Positions 1-8,045 of a DNA stretch of 64,000 nucleotides are shown here, in pieces (the stretch's first letter is position 1; each line of letters begins with the position of its first letter). This DNA is from Mucilaginibacter dorajii (GTDB lineage: Bacteria > Bacteroidota > Bacteroidia > Sphingobacteriales > Sphingobacteriaceae). The position numbers were made by a program, and so were the translations under genes. The DNA lies in the NCBI RefSeq assembly GCF_024808255.1, contig NZ_JANTYS010000008.1:1-64000 (forward strand), in the 5' to 3' direction. Under the pieces are notes generated by a model. That model was not told the origin of the DNA, ran no database searches, and saw nothing but the letters and a program-made list of their open reading frames with translations.

Positions 1-1
1 C

Positions 2-31
2 CTTGCTGAGAAATTCAACGAAAACAGATAA
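2..31 (+). CDS. 3' end of a gene entering from the left (partial)
   Basis: One frame reads LAEKFNENR and then TAA at 29-31. It is followed 27 bases later by a hairpin with a T-run, as expected after a real plus-strand gene. Nine residues are too few to name a product. Another open frame ends at 59 inside the hairpin and is less likely. Confidence 0.3.
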   Translation, partial: LAEKFNENR

Positions 32-57
32 ACATGGAGCCAATACGTTGCAAACAT

Positions 58-97
58 AGAGGCCGCATCATTTGAATTATGATACGGCCTCTTTTTC
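58..97 (+). terminator. rho-independent terminator
   Basis: Arms AGAGGCCG-C-ATCAT (58-71) and ATGAT-A-CGGCCTCT (79-92) pair with one mismatch and are followed by TTTTTCT on the plus strand. It probably ends the plus-strand gene entering from the left. The minus-strand side has no T-run, so it is not a good terminator for the minus-strand gene that ends at 133. Confidence 0.7.
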
Positions 98-132
98 TAT
101 TAAACAGTTCAACCAATAAACTAATGAACCAA

Positions 133-1266
133 TTAAATCTTCCCAAAGATCTCGGCTAATTTATCTTCCAGATCATCGCCACGTAGGTTTTTGGCTATGA
201 TTTTGCCATTGGGATCTAACAAAAAGTTTTGTGGGATGCCGCGTACAGCATACATATCGGCGGCTTTGCTGTCCCAAAATTTAAGATCAGATACATGGTT
301 CCAGGTAAGGCCATCTTTGTGGATGGCGGCCAGCCACTTGTCTTTGGCGGTTGGCTTATCTAATGAAACTCCTAAAATCGTGAATTTCTGATCTTTATAG
401 TGATTGTATGCTTTTACAACATTTGGGTTTTCCCTGCGGCATGGTCCGCACCATGATGCCCAAAAGTCAATCAATACATACTTACCACGGAACGACGACA
501 GGCTGATCTCTTTGCCGCTTGTATCAGCCTCTGCAAATTCCGGCGCGGTGGCACCTAAGGCAACTGCTTTTATTTTAGGCATCCTATCGGCAAATTTCTT
601 GCCGTCTTCAGTGCTTTTTATAGCCGGGGTTAGTGCATCAAACAGCGGTTTGATATCTACGTAATCGGCGCTGTATGCAAATGATTCTATAGCGTTTAAG
701 CTGATGTAAGAGTCAGGGTGCTCGGTAATAAATTTCTTGTCGATAGAAGCACTTAGCGCTTCAGCGGCTTTTTCATCAGCCTTAGCCTGTTTTTTAAACT
801 CGGGCGAAGCCTTCTGCTCATCGGTGGCTGCTTTTTGTTTATCGTCAATGGCTTTGTAGGCGTCGTTAACAGGCTTTTGGGCTATTTGGTAGGCTTCGTT
901 ATCCTGGTTGGTTTTAGGGCCGTCTACCTTGGCATTGGCAAGCAAATCGGCGGTAGTAATGTTAATTACACCGGGCTCCAGGTATATTGAGCGGTAGTCT
1001 TCTGCACTCGCAGTACCGGTACCTTTAGGGTTAAATAGCAGGTACGCACTAAGCGGAGCAGCACCGGCCTTGCCGGTAAACTGGAACTTACCATTGGTAA
1101 CCACTGTCGAATCGATTTGTGATTTGCCTTTGGCTATTCTGTATTCCAGGTAAACCTTGGCTGGTGCGTTTACTTCGCCAATTTTACCCTGTATGGTGTA
1201 TTTTGCATCCTGTGCAAAAGAGAGGGCCGGCAAAGCAGCCAGCGTTAATAATAATATTTTTTTCAT
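133..1266 (-). CDS. TlpA-like thioredoxin with N-terminal DUF4369 domain
   Basis: Predicted periplasmic thiol-disulfide oxidoreductase of the TlpA/ResA type. Residues 1-18 form a signal peptide ending SFA-Q. Residues about 24-125 resemble DUF4369, the N-terminal domain of many Bacteroidota TlpA proteins. An Ala/Lys/Asp-rich helical linker follows. The thioredoxin fold is C-terminal, with WCGPC at about 271-275 and the cis-proline stretch RGIPQNF. The final third is very close to the next gene (WASWCGPCR-ENPNVV; FRGKYVL-DFWASW), so the two are tandem paralogues. The CxxC is intact, so redox activity is expected; the partner proteins cannot be told from sequence. A 188-base gap with an inverted repeat separates it from the upstream paralogue, so co-transcription is uncertain. 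Confidence 0.88.
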   Translation of the reverse strand: MKKILLLTLAALPALSFAQDAKYTIQGKIGEVNAPAKVYLEYRIAKGKSQIDSTVVTNGKFQFTGKAGAAPLSAYLLFNPKGTGTASAEDYRSIYLEPGVINITTADLLANAKVDGPKTNQDNEAYQIAQKPVNDAYKAIDDKQKAATDEQKASPEFKKQAKADEKAAEALSASIDKKFITEHPDSYISLNAIESFAYSADYVDIKPLFDALTPAIKSTEDGKKFADRMPKIKAVALGATAPEFAEADTSGKEISLSSFRGKYVLIDFWASWCGPCRRENPNVVKAYNHYKDQKFTILGVSLDKPTAKDKWLAAIHKDGLTWNHVSDLKFWDSKAADMYAVRGIPQNFLLDPNGKIIAKNLRGDDLEDKLAEIFGKI

Positions 1267-1300
1267 GTCAGTAAACTTAATACCGCAAGATAGGGAAAAA

Positions 1301-1450
1301 GTTGATTGGTTGATTGAGTTGGATTAAGTTGATTTTGAGAGTGGTTGATTGAGTTGATTAGGTTAATTGGTTGATTCAGTTTGGATACTTATCCAACCAA
1401 TCTAACTCAATAAACTTAATCCAACTCAATCAACCTAATCAACCACTCAC
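1301..1450. repeat. long inverted repeat of short words (GTTGATTGAG type)
   Basis: The left arm (1301-1378) is a degenerate tandem of GTTGATT/GAGTTGATTAG words. The right arm (1393-1450) holds the complementary words CAACTCAATCAACCTAATC. Together they could fold into a long imperfect hairpin between the two tlpA-like genes. No coding potential is visible. Similar word-built hairpins occur in other gaps of this window with different words. Confidence 0.7.
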
Positions 1451-1454
1451 CAAA

Positions 1455-2627
1455 CTATATCTTCCCAAACAACTCCTGTAGCTTGGCATCCAAATCGGCA
1501 CCGCGAAGGTTTTTGGCTATAATCTTGCCATCGGGGCCAATCAGGTAATTTTGGGGGATAGATGTTATGGAGTAAAGGGCAGCAACATCGTTATTCCAGA
1601 ATTTAAGGTCAGATACCTGTGTCCAGTCCAGTCCGTCGTTTTTAATAGCAGCAAGCCAGGCAGCTTTACCATCGGCCTTATCTAATGACACACCCAATAC
1701 CGTAAAGTTTTTTGCTTTGTATTTGTTATAGTTACGCACCACATTAGGGTTTTCCTGTCTGCAAGGGCCACACCATGAAGCCCAAAAATCAAGTAAAACA
1801 TACTTGCCCCTAAACGAAGAAAGCTTAACTGGTACACCGTTGACATCATTTTGCGTAAAATCGGGCGCTAATGAACCCACCGCGGTAAATTTTAAGGCAT
1901 CAAGCTGCTTTTTTAACACCTTGCCTGCTTCAGTTTCCCTAACTTCAACCGATAGGGAATTGAACAATGGCTCAATCTCCTGTGGATCTGGCGATGGGCC
2001 ACCTACCGAACTTAGGGCCAACAAGCTTAAATAGCTTTTGGGGTTATCGGTAATAAAGGTTTTTAACGTATAGCTCTCTAAGGTTTGCAGCGCCTTATAT
2101 TTAGCCTGGATGCTGTTTTGGAAAGTGGCGGATTTCTTTTGCTCGGGTGTTGCCGCATTAACTTCGGCCATTAATCGCTCGCCCTTCATATTAATACCTT
2201 TTAGCTGCCCCTGCAGTTTCGCGTTATCTATATTTAGCTGCGAACCTTCAATTTGAGCTTTAGATACCGAATCTTTACTGGTGATGGTGATTGTACCTTT
2301 GTCAATAAAAAAGTTAAGATTATCTGCGTTTTTGGCAAGGGCACGCCCATCCGAATATTGTTGGGTGAATTTTTCGATACCCACCCCTTTGTAATCAACA
2401 ACTAAGCTTGCATTAACAGGGTTAAGCATTTTGCCGGTAAAGCTAAAAGCGCCGTTCACAAGATCGGCCGAGTCGATGATGCTATTTGCGCCTAATTGGT
2501 AGGATAAGTAAATTTTAGCGGGTGCACTGGTAGTGCCTAATTTGCCGTTAATAGTAAAGTTATCAAGATTTTGAGCGAATGCCATTGCAGGCACAATAGC
2601 TATGAACAATAAAAGAAATTTCTTCAT
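1455..2627 (-). CDS. TlpA-like thioredoxin with N-terminal DUF4369 domain (paralogue)
   Basis: Signal peptide 1-18 (cleavage after AFA), DUF4369-like region about 24-140, a helical linker, then a TlpA-type thioredoxin domain with WCGPC at about 285-289 and the cis-proline stretch TSIPQNY. Predicted to work in the periplasm as a thiol-disulfide reductase or oxidase. It is a tandem duplicate of the gene downstream: the C-terminal domains are nearly superimposable while the N-terminal domains have diverged, which suggests different client proteins. The length of 390 aa is typical. The ATG lies directly before a clean hydrophobic leader, so the start is well supported. Specificity is unknown. Confidence 0.88.
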   Translation of the reverse strand: MKKFLLLFIAIVPAMAFAQNLDNFTINGKLGTTSAPAKIYLSYQLGANSIIDSADLVNGAFSFTGKMLNPVNASLVVDYKGVGIEKFTQQYSDGRALAKNADNLNFFIDKGTITITSKDSVSKAQIEGSQLNIDNAKLQGQLKGINMKGERLMAEVNAATPEQKKSATFQNSIQAKYKALQTLESYTLKTFITDNPKSYLSLLALSSVGGPSPDPQEIEPLFNSLSVEVRETEAGKVLKKQLDALKFTAVGSLAPDFTQNDVNGVPVKLSSFRGKYVLLDFWASWCGPCRQENPNVVRNYNKYKAKNFTVLGVSLDKADGKAAWLAAIKNDGLDWTQVSDLKFWNNDVAALYSITSIPQNYLIGPDGKIIAKNLRGADLDAKLQELFGKI

Positions 2628-2684
2628 CAGAATATAAAAACTGTAAGGATTGTTAACGTTAAAATCAGTGTATAATTGTGATTA

Positions 2685-3866
2685 TCAGTTTAATTTTTGA
2701 TAAGTACGCCACCAAAGGTCGGGCAACTCGCCCGATGTAGCGGTTTTATAATCGGCGTAGCTGCATGGTACCAGGTGAAAACGCTCATTACGCGACCCAC
2801 CTGATGGGTAAGGTACCTGCATCCACCATCTGTCTGATTTTTTGCTTTTTACAAATACCACTTCCTGGTCTTCATGTTTCAGGCTGGTTTTATAAATCAA
2901 ATATTGCGATTTTGGATTGAGCGGGAAATCGCGCTTGCGACCATAAAAACCATCAATAAAATACCAGATCATTTGCGCCATCAACATCGCGGTTTGTCCG
3001 TTGCTATCATAAGCCGGGTTAAATTCGTAGAAACCGATAGAGGTGAGTTTGTCATTAAAACCCGCGTAACGACAGATCTGGCAGGCTTCCTGGCCGTTAA
3101 AGCCATTGGGGGTTGCATTGGCATTGCCCATAGCATCTGACGAGCGAATGGCGCCCATATCAAAACTGATCATGCTGGCATTGCGAATGGCCGGCTCAGT
3201 AACGGCTATATTGCCCGCTAACTCGCCAAGGCGATGAACATCAAAGTAAAGCTTATCCATTACCCGCAGGCTTTCCTGGCTGGCAAAGTAGGTTTGGTAA
3301 CCCAGGTTGCTGTAGTTAAACAGGTAATTAGGTTCGTGCAGAAATATTTTATTGAGATAGGATTGCGAGGTGGTTTCTATGCTGTCGCCCATTTCATCTT
3401 CATCCAGATCAAAGCGCGAATCGACGATTACCAGGTCAACCTTTTGTTCAAGGTCTTCGTAACCGAGGTATTGGGCATAGGTAAGGTCCTGCCCGCCACC
3501 AATAATGATCGGTAAAATATCTTTTTTGATGAGTTCAGATACCGCTGTTTTAAGAGCGAAATAGCTATCCTTAACTGTAGCACCGGCCTTTATATTTCCT
3601 AAATCAACAATCTTTAGGTTATAGCCACCCTCGTTTAGCTGGTAAAGTTTTTCGCGAATGTAATCAGGGGCAAGTCCGCATCCCTGGTTTTCCACGGCGT
3701 TACGGTCGTCCATAACACCGATGATGGCCAGGTCGGTTTTTTCTTCCAGATCAGGAAAGTCGACACTGTAATGCACAATTTTATCGCCAAGCTGGCTGGT
3801 ATAATACCCCTTTTTAGGAGTGATCTTTTTAAGATCAATAGGTGTAAAAAAATCAGCTAAGGACAT
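2685..3866 (-). CDS. arginase/formimidoylglutamase-fold protein with degenerate metal site
   Basis: Ureohydrolase (arginase/agmatinase/HutG) fold over most of its 393 aa. The three metal motifs are recognisable but altered. The GGDHS-type motif reads GGGQD (123-127), the DAHxD motif reads DSRFD (149-153), and the SFDxDxxDP motif reads SFDMG (234-238) followed by AIRSSDA. A histidine is thus replaced by Gln, another by Arg, and an aspartate by Gly, so three of the six usual Mn ligands are missing. By family knowledge such a site should not hold a normal binuclear Mn cluster. Possible roles are a pseudoenzyme, altered chemistry or a structural role. Homologues are often labelled formimidoylglutamase; the sequence does not support that activity. 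It lies upstream of the thioredoxins but is not clearly in an operon with them. Confidence 0.75.
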   Translation of the reverse strand: MSLADFFTPIDLKKITPKKGYYTSQLGDKIVHYSVDFPDLEEKTDLAIIGVMDDRNAVENQGCGLAPDYIREKLYQLNEGGYNLKIVDLGNIKAGATVKDSYFALKTAVSELIKKDILPIIIGGGQDLTYAQYLGYEDLEQKVDLVIVDSRFDLDEDEMGDSIETTSQSYLNKIFLHEPNYLFNYSNLGYQTYFASQESLRVMDKLYFDVHRLGELAGNIAVTEPAIRNASMISFDMGAIRSSDAMGNANATPNGFNGQEACQICRYAGFNDKLTSIGFYEFNPAYDSNGQTAMLMAQMIWYFIDGFYGRKRDFPLNPKSQYLIYKTSLKHEDQEVVFVKSKKSDRWWMQVPYPSGGSRNERFHLVPCSYADYKTATSGELPDLWWRTYQKLN

Positions 3867-3874
3867 TAATTATT

Positions 3875-4050
3875 AATTTGAAAATGTGTCAATTTGAAGA
3901 TTTGAAAATGAACCATCTGTGCAAAGATGCAAATTCACATCAGTAAATCTGCAACTTCACTTCATACTTATGAATTTTCAAATCCTTAAATTAAAATGAT
4001 ATTGTGCACTTTTACATTTTCAAATCGGCACATTTTCAAATTTTCAAATC
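3875..4050. repeat. word-built inverted repeat (AATTTGAAAATG type) between divergent genes
   Basis: The left half (3875-3911) repeats AATTTGAAAATG and AATTTGAAGATTTG. The right half (3970-4050) repeats the complementary ATTTTCAAAT words. The repeat fills the gap between the divergent arginase-like and SDR genes, so any promoters for them must lie within or between the arms. No clear TAnnTTTG box was found for either gene. Confidence 0.6.
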
Positions 4051-4053
4051 AAG

Positions 4054-5019
4054 ATGATTCTTATAACTGGCGCAACGGGTTTTTTGGGGGCCGAACTGGC
4101 TAAACTGCTGGTTACAATGGGCAATAACATTCGCTGTACCAAACGGACTACCTCTATCATACCTGTATTGCTTGCGCCCTTTAAGGCACAGATTGAGTGG
4201 GTTGATGCCGATCTGCTGGATATCTTTGCCCTGGAAAACGCGCTTGAGGGAATAACACAGGTTTATCATTGCGCTGCCTGGGTATCATTAAAGGCGGCAG
4301 ATAAAGAACCGATGATTAATACCAATGTTACCGGAACAGCCAATCTGGTTAATTTATGTATTGAAAGAGGCGCAAGAATGGTACATGTAAGTTCGATTGC
4401 GGCGATTGGCCTGGCTAAGCCCGGCGAACTGACCACCGAGAATCACCATCTCGAAGAATCTGCCGAAAATGACGGCTATGCCATATCCAAGCTGGAAAGC
4501 GAAATGGAAGTATGGCGTGGCATTGCCGAAGGGCTTGACGCCGTAATTGTAAACCCATCACTCATTATAGGAGCAAGCGCGGGCAAACAAGGGAGCGGCG
4601 TATTTTTTGAAACCATTCGCAAAGGGCTTAAATTTTATACCATCGGCAGCATTGGTTTTGTTGATGTGGAGGATGTTGCCAAATGCATGATCGCTGTAAT
4701 GAATAGCGACATTACCGCAGAACGATACGTGATCAGTGCCGAAAATTATAATTATAAAGATATCACTACCGAGGTGGCTAATGGCTTTGGCATTAAGCCA
4801 CCTGCTATATTGGCTAAGTCATGGGTTATGGAAGTAGCCTGGCGCGTTGCCGCGTTTGTTGGCACTATAACAGGTAAAGCGCCTGCTATAGATAAGACGT
4901 CGGCACAAACGGCCTCATTAAACCGGGATTTTGATAACTCAAAAATCAAGGATGCCATTGGTATTGAGTTTAAACCGATAAGCAAAACCATCTTGGAAAT
5001 TGTAGAAGTGTTGAAGTAA
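4054..5019 (+). CDS. NAD(P)-dependent epimerase/dehydratase (extended SDR)
   Basis: Extended short-chain dehydrogenase of 321 aa. The nucleotide-binding loop is at the very N-terminus (ITGATGFLG, residues 3-11). A VHVSSIAA strand carries the catalytic Ser, and YAISKLESE supplies the YxxxK pair. The pattern resembles dihydroflavonol-4-reductase-like and NDP-sugar epimerase-like proteins; the substrate cannot be told. No signal peptide, so it should be cytoplasmic. The gene stands alone, divergent from the arginase-like gene and 69 bases upstream of the phosphoserine phosphatase-like gene. The start is fixed by the Rossmann strand that follows the ATG at once. Confidence 0.85.
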   Translation: MILITGATGFLGAELAKLLVTMGNNIRCTKRTTSIIPVLLAPFKAQIEWVDADLLDIFALENALEGITQVYHCAAWVSLKAADKEPMINTNVTGTANLVNLCIERGARMVHVSSIAAIGLAKPGELTTENHHLEESAENDGYAISKLESEMEVWRGIAEGLDAVIVNPSLIIGASAGKQGSGVFFETIRKGLKFYTIGSIGFVDVEDVAKCMIAVMNSDITAERYVISAENYNYKDITTEVANGFGIKPPAILAKSWVMEVAWRVAAFVGTITGKAPAIDKTSAQTASLNRDFDNSKIKDAIGIEFKPISKTILEIVEVLK

Positions 5020-5088
5020 GGTTACAAGGCAAACTAAAAAAACTCTACTTATTCTATCAATAAAATTTTTCGCACATTTGCACCCAAG

Positions 5089-6378
5089 ATGGAGCAGTAC
5101 TTTATTATTGATTTCGACAGCACGTTCACACAGGTTGAAGCTCTTGACGAGCTGGCCCGCATTTCCCTCAAAAACCACCCCGACCGTGAGGGTATTTACA
5201 AACAGATAGAAGATTTAACCAATGCCTCGATGGAAGGCCGGTTATCCTTTACCCAAAGCCTGGAAGCGAGGGTTAAATTACTGTGTGCCAATCGCGATCA
5301 CTTAAAACAACTGATCAGTCATCTTAAAAAAAAGGTATCAACATCATTTTCCCGTAATACTATTTTCTTCAAAAATCACCAGGATGAGGTTTTGATCGTA
5401 TCCGGCGGCTTCAAGGAGTTTATTACGCCTGTTGTTACCGAATATCATATCAAAAAAGAAAACATATACGCCAATACCTTTGAGTTTGATGAGGAAGGCA
5501 ATATCATTGGTTATGATCGTACCAACCCTCTTTCACAGGAAGGCGGTAAGGTAAAATTGCTGAAAGAACTTCAATTACCCGGCGATATTTATGGTATAGG
5601 CGATGGTTATTCTGATTTCCAATTGAAGGAGTCGGGTATGATTAAAAAGTTTTATGCCTTTACTGAAAACATTGAACGTAAATCTGTTGCCGAGAAGGCA
5701 GATCACGTTACCCCAAGTTTCGACGAGTTTCTGTATCTCAATAAACTGCCCCGCGCTATATCGTACCCCAAAAACCGCATTAAATGTTTGGTAGTTGGTG
5801 CTATTGACGAGGAAGCACAGGCGCAAATGAAAAAGGAAGGCTACAACATTCGTAACCGCGAAGAGGTTGAAGACAAATATTTAGAGGAAGCCGGTGTTTT
5901 ATTTTGCGATGAAGACCATCAGCCAAGTCCCGAGCAGGTACAAAATGCAGGCAGGTTAAAGGTGATTGGTATTTTTGGTAAGTGCAGCCACAAACTGGCC
6001 GATGCGGCGACCGAAAACGGCATCATCATATTTGATGATCCAAGGCACAATCCTCACAATAATGATTTTATCCCCAAAAGGGTGATGGCTTTCATGAACG
6101 AAGGCAAAACGCATACCAGCTGTAACTTCCCGGATTTGCAGCCACCGCGGGTAAACAACGCGCACCGCTTAATCCATATCCACAAAAACGTACCTGGTAT
6201 CCTTGCAAAGATCAATGATGTGTTTGCCCGCCATAACATCAACATAGTGGGCGAGTTTTTGGTAACCAACCCGCAAATAGGCTACGTTATTACCGATGTA
6301 AATACCGGTTACGATACCGAAGTATTAAACGAACTGAAAGCCATTGAGCATACTATAAAGTTCAGGTTGCTGTATTAA
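5089..6378 (+). CDS. SerB-type HAD phosphatase fused to a SerA remnant and ACT domain
   Basis: Residues 1-215 form an HAD-IB phosphoserine phosphatase domain: nucleophile motif D8-F-D10-S-T12, VSGGF at 104-108 and GDGYSD at 171-176. Residues about 232-318 match the N-terminal strand-helix region of 3-phosphoglycerate dehydrogenase, including the RLxxIGxF and GI.IFDDP stretches. The sequence then jumps at about 325-346 to the SerA segment that precedes its regulatory domain (CNFPDL). Residues 358-429 are a SerA-like ACT domain (HIHKNVPGILAKIN) ending in RLLY, as SerA does. The NAD-binding domain and catalytic residues of SerA, roughly 200 residues, are absent with no frame break. Likely activity: phosphoserine phosphatase with possible serine feedback through the ACT domain. 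Dehydrogenase activity is not expected. Confidence 0.8.
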   Translation: MEQYFIIDFDSTFTQVEALDELARISLKNHPDREGIYKQIEDLTNASMEGRLSFTQSLEARVKLLCANRDHLKQLISHLKKKVSTSFSRNTIFFKNHQDEVLIVSGGFKEFITPVVTEYHIKKENIYANTFEFDEEGNIIGYDRTNPLSQEGGKVKLLKELQLPGDIYGIGDGYSDFQLKESGMIKKFYAFTENIERKSVAEKADHVTPSFDEFLYLNKLPRAISYPKNRIKCLVVGAIDEEAQAQMKKEGYNIRNREEVEDKYLEEAGVLFCDEDHQPSPEQVQNAGRLKVIGIFGKCSHKLADAATENGIIIFDDPRHNPHNNDFIPKRVMAFMNEGKTHTSCNFPDLQPPRVNNAHRLIHIHKNVPGILAKINDVFARHNINIVGEFLVTNPQIGYVITDVNTGYDTEVLNELKAIEHTIKFRLLY

Positions 6379-6382
6379 TTGT

Positions 6383-6478
6383 TCTGTTGCGAGGCTCGGG
6401 TTGTGAGGTTCGTGTTATCTTACACTATTTAATCTCAAACTATACCACCCGAACCCCGCAACACGTACCCCGAACCTG
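6383..6478. repeat. word-built inverted repeat between convergent genes
   Basis: The left arm (about 6384-6416) contains TGTTGCGAGGCTCGGGTTG and the right arm (about 6445-6478) contains its near complement. They lie between the plus-strand phosphatase gene and the minus-strand stress-protein gene, where a long hairpin could help end transcription from both sides. There is no clean T-run, so a terminator role is only possible. Confidence 0.5.
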
Positions 6479-6479
6479 A

Positions 6480-6950
6480 TCACCCTGCAAATGGCACAAC
6501 TAATACCGGTATGGGCGAATGACGTACAACATCTTCGGCTACACTGCCCATAAGTAGCCTGTCGAGGCCTGAGCGGTTATGAGTTCCTAAAACAATCAGA
6601 TTGGCTCCAAACTGTTTGGCGCAGTTAATTATTCCGTTGGCTGTTACGTCAAACTCTGTGAACGAGGTTACTTCAAGATCACCTGCGTATTCCCTTTTTA
6701 TTCCATCAATTACCAGGGACGACTGTTTAGCTTGTATATCAAGAAGCTCGGCCTGTTCAACACCCAGCGTGGTGCCCATGGACATACCTGTTAAGCTATC
6801 GCTCGGGTCGGGCTGAAAAATCATTGGCTCAATAATGTGGACAAGGCCAACTACAGCGTTATAGCTGTGTGCTATATCAAAGCCATAGGCCGCGGCATTG
6901 CGGGCGTAGGCGCTATCGTCAATGCCAATTAATATTTTGCTGATTTTCAT
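6480..6950 (-). CDS. universal stress protein, UspA family
   Basis: Single-domain Usp of 156 aa, the usual length. It begins with the beta-strand ISKILIGIDDSAYA. Near the C-terminus it has the ATP-binding signature GTHNRSGLDRLLMGSVAEDVV (split here: GTHNRSG, then LLMGS), matching G-2x-G-9x-G-S/T. It ends in the typical strand PIPVLVVP. It is therefore of the nucleotide-binding class. Such proteins help cells survive starvation, oxidants or hypoxia, but the client or signal here is unknown. It is divergent from the dioxygenase-like gene, with about 110 bases for both promoters. Confidence 0.9.
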   Translation of the reverse strand: MKISKILIGIDDSAYARNAAAYGFDIAHSYNAVVGLVHIIEPMIFQPDPSDSLTGMSMGTTLGVEQAELLDIQAKQSSLVIDGIKREYAGDLEVTSFTEFDVTANGIINCAKQFGANLIVLGTHNRSGLDRLLMGSVAEDVVRHSPIPVLVVPFAG

Positions 6951-7028
6951 GATGTTTAAAGATTGTCTGATAAGAAATAAGACACTTGCAAAGCCAAAAA
7001 GTTTTCTTTCTGGTGCTTTAATCCATAA

Positions 7029-7058
7029 TTGTCGCCCAAGCCAATTTTATTACCTTTG
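7029..7058 (+). promoter_or_regulatory. Bacteroidota-type promoter of the TDO-like gene
   Basis: TTG at 7029-7031, a 19-base spacer, then TACCTTTG at 7051-7058. This matches the Bacteroidota -33 TTTG / -7 TAnnTTTG pattern. The ATG starts 4 bases after the -7 box, so the mRNA would be leaderless or nearly so. Confidence 0.6.
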
Positions 7059-7061
7059 GTT

Positions 7062-8009
7062 ATGCAATTCTCGCCCGAAATTGAAGAGCGCTTAGCGCAG
7101 CTACAGGAAAAATACGAGGCCATGGGGCAGGATATGAACTCGTATCTTGACGGGCTCCTATATGCCGATTTTTTAACCTATTGGGATTATATCCACCTGG
7201 ACACCTTATTAAGCCTCCAAAGCCCTAAAACGCCTTTTCCCGACGAAGAAATTTTTATTATCTACCACCAGATCACCGAGCTGTATTTTAAGCTTGCTTT
7301 GCACGAGTGCGAGCAGATAGCCACAGCGAAGCCTTTAACCGTTGAATTTTTAACAGCACGGTTGAAACGCATCAATCGTTATTTTGGCGCATTAACCCAA
7401 TCATTTGAGATTATGGTTGATGGGATGGAAAAGGAGCAATTCCTGAAGTTCCGGATGTCATTGTTACCTGCCAGCGGTTTCCAATCGGGGCAGTACCGGA
7501 TGATCGAGATCTACGCTACCGACTTTATCAACCTGGTAACCAAAGATAAACGCGAAGAGTTGCGCAATGCATCCATAGAAGAACAATTTGAATACCTGTA
7601 CTGGAAGTTTGGCGCTACCGAACTATCGACAGGCAAAAAAACGTTAACCCTTAAGCAGTTCGAGAAAAAGTACGCCAAAGCTTTCATCGAATTAGGAAAA
7701 GCTGCTGTCAATTACAACTTTAATACGCTTGCCCTGCAATTTGAAGCAACGGGCCAACTAACTCCAGAATTAAAAACAGAGTTGCGCCAGTTAGATGTGA
7801 ACGTAAACGTGAACTGGCCACTATCGCACTATAAATCTGCCGTACGTTACCTTAACCGCGAACCTGAAGAGATCAAAGCAACAGGCGGTACCAACTGGCA
7901 AAAATACCTACCTCCGCGCTTTCAGAAACGCATTTTTTACCCATCGCTATGGAGCGAAGAAGAGTTGGAAAATTGGGGCAAAGCCTGGGTGGATAGTGTG
8001 TTGGGGTAA
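7062..8009 (+). CDS. tryptophan 2,3-dioxygenase family protein
   Basis: Heme dioxygenase of the TDO family, which opens the indole ring of L-tryptophan to N-formylkynurenine, the first step of the kynurenine route. Seen: YWDYIHLDTLLSLQ; FIIYHQITELYFKL, where H69 matches the active-site histidine; FRMSLLPASGFQSGQYR, the substrate-binding segment; and near the C-terminus WPLSHYKSAVRYL, where H256 matches the proximal heme ligand, then ATGGTNW in place of the usual GTGGSS. Both key histidines are present, so activity is plausible, though the TGG loop differs. No kynureninase or formamidase gene lies nearby. I chose the ATG at 7062. An upstream TTG at 7029 would add 11 residues, but it coincides with the promoter -33 element. 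Length from this start is 315 aa. Confidence 0.82.
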   Translation: MQFSPEIEERLAQLQEKYEAMGQDMNSYLDGLLYADFLTYWDYIHLDTLLSLQSPKTPFPDEEIFIIYHQITELYFKLALHECEQIATAKPLTVEFLTARLKRINRYFGALTQSFEIMVDGMEKEQFLKFRMSLLPASGFQSGQYRMIEIYATDFINLVTKDKREELRNASIEEQFEYLYWKFGATELSTGKKTLTLKQFEKKYAKAFIELGKAAVNYNFNTLALQFEATGQLTPELKTELRQLDVNVNVNWPLSHYKSAVRYLNREPEEIKATGGTNWQKYLPPRFQKRIFYPSLWSEEELENWGKAWVDSVLG

Positions 8010-8045
8010 AGGCTCCTCCAAACCTCCCATGAAAGGAAGACTTAT
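8010..8045. repeat. degenerate member of the CTCTCC/GGAGAG repeat family
   Basis: The sequence from GGCTCCTCC through GGAAGACTT is a decayed copy of the left unit seen at 13308. It fills the gap between the convergent TDO-like and MFS genes, and its tail supplies the stop codon of the MFS gene (8042-8044). Confidence 0.45.

Noticed and set aside
5073..5080. CACATTTG as a promoter -7 box for the SerB-like gene
   Set aside because: The first base of TAnnTTTG is missing and no TTG lies 18-20 bases upstream.
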